Positions 18,550-26,800 of a stretch of DNA of 64,000 nt are shown one piece after another. The stretch is from the NCBI GenBank assembly GCA_029552545.1, contig JAKPDO010000002.1, forward strand, positions 62,001-126,000, in the 5' to 3' direction. Made by a program: the position numbers and the translations under genes. Under the pieces are notes generated by a model that was not told the DNA's origin, ran no database searches, and was given only the letters and a program-made list of their open reading frames with translations. The stretch is from Planctomycetota bacterium (GTDB lineage: Bacteria; Planctomycetota; Phycisphaerae; Sedimentisphaerales; Anaerohalosphaeraceae). How positions within the stretch are numbered: position 1 is the stretch's first letter; each line of letters begins with the position of its first letter.

Positions 18550-19797
18550 TTAATCTTGCTCAGCTTCGATTCTGAGTATTTTGTTTTCAACTTTATCCCT
18601 CAAGCTTCCCCAGAGAACCGAACTTTTTCCCGTAGCATTGGGATTATTGCCTAACTGTTCAGATTGTGAAACTATATAAGAGACCAATTCCCAACCGTAG
18701 TCATCAAAAAATTTGAATGGATCGGTTTTCCATTCGACACGGCCCCTGCCTCTGGGCCACCTCAATAATGCCCGGAAAGAACCTAAGAGAGGATAAAGCC
18801 AGCCATCTGGTATCACATATTGAATTTCCTTGTTTGTTAACGGCAGCACTTTTTTGTGGCTGCTTCTTAAGTATCGTACTTCTCTCCTTCTACCTAATTT
18901 AGCATTCTTCCCATAAGCTTTCTGATATTGTGTCTGAAAGTTCGCATGAACATACTCATACAATTTCAGAATCTCAACTACGACAGGAGCCAGATCCTCA
19001 TACTTTTCCCTCCAGTCGTCTTTTTTATAGATGTCGAGAACAGCTCCTTTCCCGGTATAAGCCACTATAGGCTCCTTTTTGATCTCATCCCACTTACAAT
19101 GGAAAAGAGTCAATAAAGCCAAAACGCTCCGAATATCAAACGGTTTCGGTTCGTTCTCTCGATAACGAATCTTCCCCTTAAGCTCAGACCGTTCCAAAAC
19201 TTCTTTAAGCCAATCATATCCGCCGCCCAAATCTTCAATACTAAAATCCTTGACCTGTTCGCTTGTATTTCTTGCCTGGGCAAGACGAATTCTCGTATCA
19301 TCATCTGTTAAGCCAGAAATTATCTCAAGATGAAGATAGGCCTCTTTGAGGTAATCTGGAATCTCCGAATCCTTTAAGCTTTCAAATAACGCTTCAGAGA
19401 TGCTGCTCTTTACTTCACTCAGCACACGATCGGTAGTTGCGCCATCTACCATTCCGTGTTGGTCTTCCGATTGTACAACAAAATGAAGGGTCTTGTTTTT
19501 GTTGTCATACCATGCCTTTTCTGCGAGAATAAGGCACCCGCGATTGAGAAGGTGAAAGAGTCTTGGATATTCATGCAATGATTCCCTTATGGCCTCTGGG
19601 ACCCGACTCTTCATCTTTATTTTTTCATGGCTTCGCGGATTCACCTTGTCAGGGATTAGTCCATTTGGAAAATCTTTTATTTTTACGAAGGCATGAATTA
19701 TAGACAATTGAGAATCATAAGGAGACTTTACATTGCGAACAAAGTCCTGCTCTACATGCACACGGTATTCCTTGGGGGACTTCAGATTTGTTTTCAT
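18550..19797 (-). CDS. AIPR/DGQHR-like protein (abortive phage infection type)
   Basis: A 415-residue protein resembling the AIPR and DndB/DGQHR group. Residues 80-126 read LFHLLNRGCLILAEKA and later DQHGMVDGATTDRVL, which corresponds to the 'NRG...l...(I/V)(N/D)GGQT' signature of AIPR proteins; the usual GGQT/GGHT is here GATT. The centre has TRIRLAQARNTSEQVKDFSIEDL, another typical stretch of these families. GGAG lies seven bases before the ATG. It is the first gene of the cassette, followed by the HhH-glycosylase-like gene. AIPR proteins are associated with phage resistance and DndB-like relatives with DNA modification systems; the activity of this one is unknown. Confidence 0.7.
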   Translation of the reverse strand: MKTNLKSPKEYRVHVEQDFVRNVKSPYDSQLSIIHAFVKIKDFPNGLIPDKVNPRSHEKIKMKSRVPEAIRESLHEYPRLFHLLNRGCLILAEKAWYDNKNKTLHFVVQSEDQHGMVDGATTDRVLSEVKSSISEALFESLKDSEIPDYLKEAYLHLEIISGLTDDDTRIRLAQARNTSEQVKDFSIEDLGGGYDWLKEVLERSELKGKIRYRENEPKPFDIRSVLALLTLFHCKWDEIKKEPIVAYTGKGAVLDIYKKDDWREKYEDLAPVVVEILKLYEYVHANFQTQYQKAYGKNAKLGRRREVRYLRSSHKKVLPLTNKEIQYVIPDGWLYPLLGSFRALLRWPRGRGRVEWKTDPFKFFDDYGWELVSYIVSQSEQLGNNPNATGKSSVLWGSLRDKVENKILRIEAEQD

Positions 19798-19904
19798 AGA
19801 AAAACTCCATTTTCATTTCGAGCGGCACCTCTTATTTTCTTTTAGTGCAATGTGCATCTTGAGGTTATCGAACCTGCAAGTTGCCGTATCACATTGACAA
19901 TTTT

Positions 19905-19933
19905 AATTTATCCATAAAAAGAAATTAAGTCAA
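19905..19933 (-). promoter_or_regulatory. Sigma-70-type promoter for the AIPR/HhH cassette
   Basis: On the minus strand TTGACT and TAAATT are separated by 17 bases, about 110 bases before the AIPR-like ATG. It lies wholly inside the AT-rich cassette, so the cassette carries its own promoter. A short palindrome (AGGTT ATCG AACCT, 19862-19875) lies downstream of it in the leader and could bind a regulator. Confidence 0.55.
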
Positions 19934-19943
19934 CAGAAATTTT

Positions 19944-20030
19944 CTAAATTTTATAATAAACGAAATAATAAACGATTGCCAGCCGCGTCTTGCCCGTGCC
20001 CGCCCGACCCAGAATGAACTGAACCGCCAT
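19944..20030 (-). pseudogene. Truncated addB fragment at the far end of the cassette
   Basis: ATG at 20030 begins a frame encoding the first 17 residues of AddB (MAVQFILGRAGTGKTRL, including the Walker A loop), then 11 unrelated residues and a TAG at 19944-19946. The junction with cassette DNA is at 19979/19980. This is the left-behind half of the target: the original upstream region of addB probably continues at 20031 and beyond, while the intact gene now takes its ribosome-binding site from the other side of the cassette. Confidence 0.85.
19980..20030. repeat. Right copy of 51-bp perfect direct repeat (5' end of addB)
   Basis: Identical to 17332-17382. The rest of the 19798-20181 interval holds the cassette promoter (19905-19933), the addB fragment, and 151 bases ahead of the enolase-superfamily gene in which no clear promoter was found. 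Confidence 0.97.
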
Positions 20031-20181
20031 AGCCCGCCCTTTCCCTTGAATGTCTTTTTCTACCACAGAAAGACTGATTTTTCCATTCGTATTCCGTCCG
20101 GATTTGCCGTATTCTGTACACCGACGGAATGAGCATTTTGGAGCATCGGCTGAGGAAACAAGCGATTGAAAGGTTGACCGT

Positions 20182-21387
20182 ATGATTATGAATCGGCGTC
20201 AATTTATCGGGCACACGGCGGCCTTAGCCGCGGCGGGTCTGGGTCCCCGCCTTTTCGCAGATTCTTCGGAAAACGCCGAGAGCTGGAAAAAGACCCTGGC
20301 AGGGCACCGCTTGTCTTCCCTGGACATACAAACCGTGCAGCTCAACTGGCCCCGACTTGTCGGAAAGAACTCGCGACTGGATGTTCATGGGCGAGGCGTG
20401 AGAGAAACAATTTGCCGCATCCGAACCGACCAAGGGGCGAGCGGCTGGGGGCCATTCCTTGCAGACCCGCGGCGGGCCGAAGAGATTCTCCCGCCTTTCA
20501 AAGGAATGCCTGTCTCAGAGCTCTTTGACCCGGCGGTCGGAATCCTGAGGCCGGAGGCGCGTCCGTTGGATTTTGCCCTTCACGATTTGGCCGGAATCAT
20601 CCTGAATATTCCTGTTTACCGGATGCTCGGCTCGCAGGGGCCGCAGGCCAATCCCTGCTACAGCGGAATGATTTATTTCGATGACCTGGAGCCGCCGGAT
20701 AATCCCGCCGGCATTGACCGGGTGCTGCAAAACTGCCGACAGGATATCGACTTCGGCTATCGTCAGCTGAAAGTGAAAATCGGCCGAGGGAACCGGTGGA
20801 TGGAGAAAGAAGCCGGCCTTCGACGGGATATTGAAGTCACAAAGAAAATCGCAGAGGCCTTTCCGGGGATTGCCATTCTGGTGGATGGGAATGACGGGTT
20901 TACTTGTGAGGAATTTCTTCGGTATCTGGAGGGAATCGGGGATGTGGATTTGTTCTGGATCGAAGAGCCGTTTCGGGAAACCCGCGAAGACTACGAGAAA
21001 CTGAGGGCGTGGCTGGAGAAAAACAAGAAGAAAACACTGCTGGCGGATGGAGAGGCAAATCCCGAGCACGCATTGATTATGGAATTGCTCCGGGACGGTC
21101 TGCTGGATGTCAATCTGTATGATGTCTGCGGGTATGGATTGACCCAGTGGCGGGCGCTGATGGGACAGCTGAAAAAGATGGGGGCCCTCGCTTCGCCCCA
21201 TGCCTGGGGCTCCGCCCTGAAGACGAATTATGTCGCCCACCTGGCTGCAGGTTTAGGAAATGTTGTGACAATCGAAGGTGTAACCTGCACGAGCGAGCAG
21301 GTTGATTTGGGCCGCTATGAACTGCGGGATGGAAAACTGGTCACGTCCTCGGCTCCGGGATTCGGGATGACCTTGAAGATTGGCTGA
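20182..21387 (+). CDS. Enolase-superfamily (mandelate racemase/muconate lactonizing type) protein with Tat-like signal
   Basis: A 401-residue protein. The N-terminus NRRQFIGHTAALAAAGLG is a twin-arginine export signal, unusual for this normally cytoplasmic superfamily. The barrel carries the K-x-K motif (QLKVKIGR, about 197-204), a metal-ligand triad suggested by VDGNDGF (about 236), WIEEPF (about 258) and LLADGEA (about 286), and a late SPHAWGS histidine (about 337), as in MR/MLE enzymes that abstract a proton alpha to a carboxylate. Acid sugar dehydratase or epimerase activity is possible; substrate unknown. An AAGG precedes the ATG by eight bases. The neighbours do not suggest a pathway. 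Confidence 0.85.
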   Translation: MIMNRRQFIGHTAALAAAGLGPRLFADSSENAESWKKTLAGHRLSSLDIQTVQLNWPRLVGKNSRLDVHGRGVRETICRIRTDQGASGWGPFLADPRRAEEILPPFKGMPVSELFDPAVGILRPEARPLDFALHDLAGIILNIPVYRMLGSQGPQANPCYSGMIYFDDLEPPDNPAGIDRVLQNCRQDIDFGYRQLKVKIGRGNRWMEKEAGLRRDIEVTKKIAEAFPGIAILVDGNDGFTCEEFLRYLEGIGDVDLFWIEEPFRETREDYEKLRAWLEKNKKKTLLADGEANPEHALIMELLRDGLLDVNLYDVCGYGLTQWRALMGQLKKMGALASPHAWGSALKTNYVAHLAAGLGNVVTIEGVTCTSEQVDLGRYELRDGKLVTSSAPGFGMTLKIG

Positions 21388-21511
21388 AGTACAACCGGTA
21401 AAAAGAGGAGAAATCTATAGTTTCGGTCGTTGCTTCCTCCTCATAAAAAAACTTTATGCTTCCAATCCCTTCCGGCCGCCGGCTTCTCTATTCTTAATTC
21501 TTCCCTTCCCC

Positions 21512-21538
21512 AATCTGTGTAATCTGTGTAATCCGTGG
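21512..21538. repeat. Three tandem 9-bp units (AATCTGTGT type)
   Basis: AATCTGTGT, AATCTGTGT and AATCCGTGG stand head to tail in the intergenic region between the enolase-superfamily gene and rpmH. No other copy was noticed in the window. Confidence 0.8.
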
Positions 21539-21574
21539 TGAATACCCCATTTTCCTCTTTTCCAAATTACCCTC

Positions 21575-21602
21575 TTGCCGAACGCCGGCCGGCCGATATA
21601 AT
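21575..21602 (+). promoter_or_regulatory. Promoter for rpmH
   Basis: TTGCCG, a 16-base GC-rich spacer containing GGCCGGCC, then a consensus TATAAT. Predicted transcription start about 60 bases upstream of the L34 start codon. Confidence 0.6.
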
Positions 21603-21670
21603 CTTTACGCTCCTGTATATACAGGATAAAATGAATCCATAAAAATCTAACGCCCAAAGCGGAGTAAACT

Positions 21671-21814
21671 ATGGAAAATCATCGCAAGAGTTTAATCAAG
21701 CGGGCCCGCAAGCACGGATTTCGGGCTCGGATGCGGACGAAGAAAGGCCGTCAGATTCTGTCGCGCAAGCGCCGCACTGGACGCAGCACCAACGTCAAGC
21801 GGAGCTTCAGTTAA
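21671..21814 (+). CDS. rpmH: 50S ribosomal protein L34
   Basis: A 47-residue very basic protein. The core [26 protein letters not shown] is the L34 signature. The canonical N-terminal KRTYQPS box is absent and is replaced by [14 protein letters not shown] sits seven bases before the ATG and a consensus -10 box lies upstream. In most bacteria rnpA follows directly; here the next gene is a convergent kinase-like gene 56 bases away, and no RNase P protein reading frame was seen on the plus strand. Confidence 0.93.
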   Translation: MENHRKSLIKRARKHGFRARMRTKKGRQILSRKRRTGRSTNVKRSFS

Positions 21815-21869
21815 CGGCTTCGAAAAGCAGCTGTCTGGTGCACCGGCTGCCGCGGGGGAATTGCGCCCT

Positions 21870-22673
21870 TCACCGGTCAAAGCGCGCCGGGTCGTTTTCG
21901 GGGGAGCGCTGGTCGGGCGGCGGACTTTGCAGGTACCCCCGGCGGTAAAACCACCGCATTAATCCCCGCCGCAGCTGTCGGAACGGCCAGGCCAGAGTAC
22001 GATGGACCTGAATCCAGACGCTTTTGCGATAACTTTCCTGCCGCTCCTTCGGGCTCATCAGGTCCGGTCGAAGCCGCCGCTTATGCTTGAGCAGATGGTA
22101 ATGGTCCTCCTGCTGAAACAGCCGGCAAAGTCGTCCGCTCCCGCTGAACACCATGGAAATCTGAAAATCAATCAGATAGGGCCGTCCGTCGCGTCCAACC
22201 AGAATATTGCCCCGCTTGTTTAAATCGACATAGCAGATGCCGCGCCGGTGCAGCCGCTCGAGCAGATGCGATAACTGGTCAAAAAAATCATCCGGAATCG
22301 GCGGCTTTTCATCCAGCGACCGCCCCTCAATATAGTCATACAGAAACCCCGTCGGCCCCCATCGTCCGACCAGATGCGGCACCTGGTCCATATCCTGCAG
22401 GCGCTCGAGAATCTCCAGTTCCCGCCGGCACAGCCGCCGTCCCAGCCACAGAAGCCCAAACCCCAGAAACGGCTGCATCCGAGCCACTTTGAGCACCTTC
22501 AGGGTGCCGACCTCGGGCTTGTCGGCCAAAACGGCCTCATACAGCCCGGTGGCCGCAAAGAAATCATGCTTGAAGGTGCGAAGGAGCCGATACCGCCGGC
22601 CGTCCACCGTAATTTCCTTCGGCAGACCTTCCTGTCCGCAGGCATATAAATCGGATTTGAGCCGCTTGAACAT
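21870..22673 (-). CDS. Small protein-kinase-fold protein (RIO/Kdo-kinase-like)
   Basis: A 267-residue kinase-fold protein. Candidate ATP lysine in LKVLKVAR (Lys59 or Lys62), helix-C glutamate in RRELEIL (Glu85), a catalytic loop CYVDLNKRGNILV (Asp150, Asn156) and a metal-binding D-F-Q at 169-171 in place of DFG. This pattern fits RIO-like or lipopolysaccharide core/Kdo kinase families better than classical Ser/Thr kinases. The highly basic C-terminus suggests membrane or nucleic-acid contact. AGGA five bases upstream supports the start. It is the last gene of the long minus-strand series that starts at tetR; the substrate is unknown, but the envelope-related neighbours favour lipid or sugar phosphorylation. 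Confidence 0.75.
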   Translation of the reverse strand: MFKRLKSDLYACGQEGLPKEITVDGRRYRLLRTFKHDFFAATGLYEAVLADKPEVGTLKVLKVARMQPFLGFGLLWLGRRLCRRELEILERLQDMDQVPHLVGRWGPTGFLYDYIEGRSLDEKPPIPDDFFDQLSHLLERLHRRGICYVDLNKRGNILVGRDGRPYLIDFQISMVFSGSGRLCRLFQQEDHYHLLKHKRRLRPDLMSPKERQESYRKSVWIQVHRTLAWPFRQLRRGLMRWFYRRGYLQSPPPDQRSPENDPARFDR

Positions 22674-22709
22674 TTCGTCCTGAATCCCCTGTTGATGGAG
22701 CTGCGTCGG

Positions 22710-23771
22710 TTATCGGCAGCGGCGGAGTTCATCCCGCAGGGCCTCCAGCAGCCGCTCGGCAGGCACAATAGCCGTCCGAACCCCCTGCCGATACAAAAAG
22801 CCCTTGCCTTCGGCGGCACAGACGGCGATGTCCGCATCCGCCGCCTCGCCCGGGCCGTTGACGACACAGCCCATCACCGCCACACGAATGGGCCTGTTCA
22901 GATGCGTCAGTTCCTTTTTGACCTTGCGGGCCAGAGCAACCACATTGATGCGGCACCGTCCGCAGGTCGGGCAGACAATCAGCTGCGGTCCGGTCGGCTC
23001 CTGCAGCCCCAGCGAAAGAAGAATCTGACGAGCGATTTTGACTTCCTCGACCGGGTCGCCGGCGGCACTGACGCGAATCGTATCGCCGATGCCCTCCGCC
23101 AGCAGCGCCCCGAGCGTCACCGCCGAGGGAACGGCGGCATCCTCCGGAAGGCCCGCATGCGTGAGCCCCAGATGCAGCGGATACTCAAAATCCTTTGCCA
23201 GAAGCCGATTGATTTCAATCGTCCGCACCGTGTCGGCGCTTTTGGCGCTGAGAACCAGATTGTCAAAGCCGGCCTTCTCAAACAGCCGCACATACCGGGT
23301 CATTTCCGTGCGCATCAGACGCACGCGTCGGTCCATCGCCGTATCGCCGCTTTTTAAGTCGCGAATGCTCGCTTCATTAACGCCGATGCGGATGGCAATG
23401 CCGTGCCGTTTGGCGCAGTCGATAATCCGCAGGATGTCGCGGCGGTCCTTGATGTTCCCGGGATTGAGCCGAATCTTGGCGGCGCCGGCCTCAATGGCCT
23501 CAATCGCCCGCTCCGCCGAAAAGTGAATGTCCGCAACCAGCGGAATCGAAACCTGCTGGACAATCCGGGCGAAGGCCCGGGTGTCGTTTCGCGTGGGCAC
23601 CGCCAGCCGAACCAGACCGCAGCCGGCCTCCTGAAGCCGGACAATCTGCTGCACACAGGCGGCCACGCGGGTGGTGAAGACCTTGGTCATCGACTGGATG
23701 ACAATCGGATGCTTCGAGCCCAGTCGAACGGAACCCACCTGAACGGTTCGTGTTTTTCTTCGTGCAATCAT
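22710..23771 (-). CDS. ispG: 4-hydroxy-3-methylbut-2-enyl diphosphate synthase
   Basis: Penultimate enzyme of the MEP isoprenoid pathway, reducing the cyclic diphosphate MEcPP to HMBPP with a 4Fe-4S cluster. The 353-residue compact bacterial form has the N-terminal barrel (VQVGSVRLGS, HPIVIQSM, LVADIHFS, RLNPGNI, IRIGVNEAS) and the cluster ligands Cys267 and Cys270 in VCPTCGRC and Cys302 in GCVVNGPGEA, with Glu309 as fourth ligand, in line with E. coli Cys270, Cys273, Cys305 and Glu312. It lies 36 bases before the kinase-like gene and 38 bases after the ABC permease gene, in the same direction. Confidence 0.96.
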   Translation of the reverse strand: MIARRKTRTVQVGSVRLGSKHPIVIQSMTKVFTTRVAACVQQIVRLQEAGCGLVRLAVPTRNDTRAFARIVQQVSIPLVADIHFSAERAIEAIEAGAAKIRLNPGNIKDRRDILRIIDCAKRHGIAIRIGVNEASIRDLKSGDTAMDRRVRLMRTEMTRYVRLFEKAGFDNLVLSAKSADTVRTIEINRLLAKDFEYPLHLGLTHAGLPEDAAVPSAVTLGALLAEGIGDTIRVSAAGDPVEEVKIARQILLSLGLQEPTGPQLIVCPTCGRCRINVVALARKVKKELTHLNRPIRVAVMGCVVNGPGEAADADIAVCAAEGKGFLYRQGVRTAIVPAERLLEALRDELRRCR

Positions 23772-23809
23772 AGCCGGCAGGATATAGGAAAAGGCGGTCC
23801 TTGTCTATC

Positions 23810-26800
23810 TTATTCACTTCGCAGGGCGTTCAGAATCGGGCCGGACAGGGCGGAGGCCGCCGCCAGACGAATCCACAGCCAGCCGCTCAGGACAACGGCA
23901 GCCAGGGCCGTCAGCAGCAGTCCGAACGGCACCGGTTCAATCCGTCCGGCCAGGGCGGGCAGCACCGCCGGCACAGCGGACAGCAAGCCGCACAGCACAC
24001 CGGCCGACAGAACAAGCAGATGCTCCTGAACCAGCATCGAGACAAGAACCTGTTTGCAAAAACCGACGGCCTGCATCATCGCCAGCTCTCCCCGCCGCTC
24101 GAGAATATTCAGCCAGAGCACCCAGCCCATCCCGACGGTCCCCAGCAGAAGACCCAGTCCGCCCAACACCAAAAAGATGGACAGATACGTATTTTCAACC
24201 GCCTGAAAGACCGCCAGCCGCTGAGCCGTCGGAACGACCTCCAGTCCCCATCGACGGAATGTGCGGCTCAGGGCCGCCGAAAGGGCTTCGGCTTTCTGCG
24301 GCTGCGCATCGAGCAGGAAAACCCGATAGCCCGCCGTCGAAGGAAACCGCTCCAGAAACGCCTTTTCAGGAATGATCAGGCTGCCCTGAAGCACGGAGGA
24401 TTCGAGCATGCCGACAATCTTGAGGGTAAAGGGCCGGCCCTGCTCATCGGTCTGCACAAGCGTATCGCCCACCTTGCGTCCGAGGGCCCAATAGACCGTT
24501 CCGATATCGCCGACGGCCGGCACAATATCCGGCCCCCAGTCGGCCTCGAGCAGATGCCAGGCATCCTCCAGAGATGCCGCCGTACCCGGCAGAACCTCCC
24601 GAAAGACAAAGGCCCTGCGAGTGCGGAGCGAAGCTGGGTCAACCCCCAGAAGCCGCGGCTGAACGGCCCGATTCAGATTCAGACAGCTCGCCGGCTCGCC
24701 CTCTCGAACCCGAAAGGCGGCCGCTCCTTCCAGCCCCAGCGCATCCCAGGACGTCTCGGGGGCAAGCCGAGCGGCGGCCTCCGGCAGGTTTTGCAGAATC
24801 GGCAGAGCACTTTCGGCCGTCAGAACAAATCCGCCCGTGCCGCTGCGGCGATCGCGAACATCCTTCGGAGGCGTTTTTTGATTCAGGGAAACGGCCGCAA
24901 CCAGAAAAACGCCGGCGGCGGTCATGGCCGCTGCCGCCATCGAGCGGCCCGGCCGGCGGCAGGCATTGCGCCAGGCCGCCCAAACGAGACCGCTGACCGG
25001 TCGTTTGAAAACGAGGATACCGGATGCGGAAAGACTGTATCGGAGAAACAAAAGCAGCGACACCAGCAGCAGCGAACCGGACACAAAAAAGACAGCTGTG
25101 GCTTTCTGAAGGTCTGTGCGAAGCCCCCAGCCGCTCAGCACAAGGCCGAGGATTCCAAGAAGAACCGCGGTCCACAGAAGCCGCGGTTTGGAGGATTGCG
25201 GAGGCGCAATCTCCGCGGGACTCCCCAGCAGGACCGCAGCGGGCAAGGCCAGGCGGTGCCGCAGCGAGAGCATCATCGAAAAGAGCGAAACCGCCAGCCC
25301 CGCCGCTGCCCCTTTCAGAAGAGTCAAGGCGTGAAAATCAAACGCCAAAGACGCCCCGGCCACGGCCTGCGACCAGACCCCCGACAGGGCCCAAAGCAGC
25401 AGGCGTGTATAAAGAACCGCCGGCACAATCCCCAGACAGGCCCCCGCCGCCGACAAAACCAGCCCTTCCAGCAGATACATCAGCCGGATGCGGCTGCGGC
25501 GAAAGCCCAGCGCTTTGAGCAGGCCGATTTGTTCGGACCGTCGCTCGACGGCAAAACGAAACAGCAGCGCCGTCAGCAGCAGCGAGGAACCCAGCAGAAA
25601 CATACTTAATCCGAAAAACAGGGAGCTAAAGTCTGTCATTCCTATGGACGACTGCGCGGCCTGCCGGCGAATCGGTTCAATATGCAGTCCGGCGGCTGCA
25701 GGCGGCAAAGAAGCCCGCAGATGCTCCGTCAGCTGCCGGGCAGTCATCGTAGAACCGAACCGCACGGCCGTCAGGTTCCCGAATCGGCCGCCCCAGAGCC
25801 GCTGGGCCTGCGGCAGAGAAATAAAGGCCTTCGGAGCCCCGCGGTATCGATTCCAGTAGGCCTCGTCTTTGGGGCGAATGCGGCTCAAGTCGATGGGGAT
25901 GCCCGGTTTCCAGTCGCGACAGCTGTCGGCCTGCGCCAGCTGGGGATAATCCGGCATCAGCGTTTCGTCCGCCCCCAATCCCATCATCGGAATCACGGAA
26001 TGCACCCGAAATTCCGCCGTCTGCTCAATCAGGGTTCGCCCGGTCGGTGCAGGGACATAATACGTCAGGGTGACAATATCGCCCGCATCGGCCTTCAGGT
26101 CGTCGGCCAGCCATTCGTTGAGAATGATTTCATCATCGGCCAGCAGCGAAAAGACGGTCAAAACCGCCGAAGACGCCGGAGCGATTGCCGAAACCGTCGA
26201 ATAGGGACAGCGGCGGTCCTGATGAGCGATTTCGTTGACAAAATAGGTGAGGATGCCGACGGCCTGTTCATTCGCCCGCAGCAGCACCTCGGCAATCGGC
26301 TCCGGAATAAAGATGCGCCGGCTGAGCACCTCGCCGCCGGTTTGGCCCTTGAGAGAACGGACAATCAAGCCGACATCTTCGGGCAAAAAGGTCCGCCGAA
26401 GGGCCTGCTCGGCCTCCGAGAGCCCGCAGCCGTCCGGCAGAAGAATGGCGTTGGCCCGGTGCGGCTGCTCAATCCGCTCGGCCAGTTTTTCGAGGCGGAC
26501 AAACACATTCAGCGCACCGGCCGTATCGGCCCGCAGACTGAATGTGCCGAAGGAGTCGGCATCCGCAACGGCCGAAACCGCCAGACGAACCGAGACAGAC
26601 AGCTGGGACTCCGGAAACAGCACCGACTCGGCCGCCAGCCCCCCGATTTTTTCAAAGGTGAGGATGATTTCATCTCCCGCTCGAACGTTCAGTCGGGAGG
26701 CGAGGAGTTCGTTCAGGACCGCTCCGTCGCTCAGACCGGACAGCCAGGGTGCTTTTCCGGACGGCGCAAAGTCGGCGAATGCGTCCTCGACGCCGATGAT

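Larger units (their letters stand above)
17383..20030. mobile_element. AT-rich two-gene cassette inserted at the 5' end of addB (putative defence island)
   Basis: About 2.6 kb bounded by perfect 51-bp direct repeats derived from addB. Base composition falls sharply compared with both flanks, and the two genes inside have no relation to their neighbours. Both are on the minus strand, reading towards addB, with their own promoter inside the cassette. No integrase, transposase or terminal inverted repeat was found, so the mechanism of entry is unknown. The part nearest addB (17383-17672) contains no convincing gene: the first about 45 bases are GC-rich and include the addB ribosome-binding site, and the remainder is AT-rich spacer. 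Confidence 0.75.

Noticed and set aside
17383..20030. A classical insertion sequence or transposon
   Set aside because: No transposase, no terminal inverted repeats, and a 51-bp duplication is far longer than IS target duplications.
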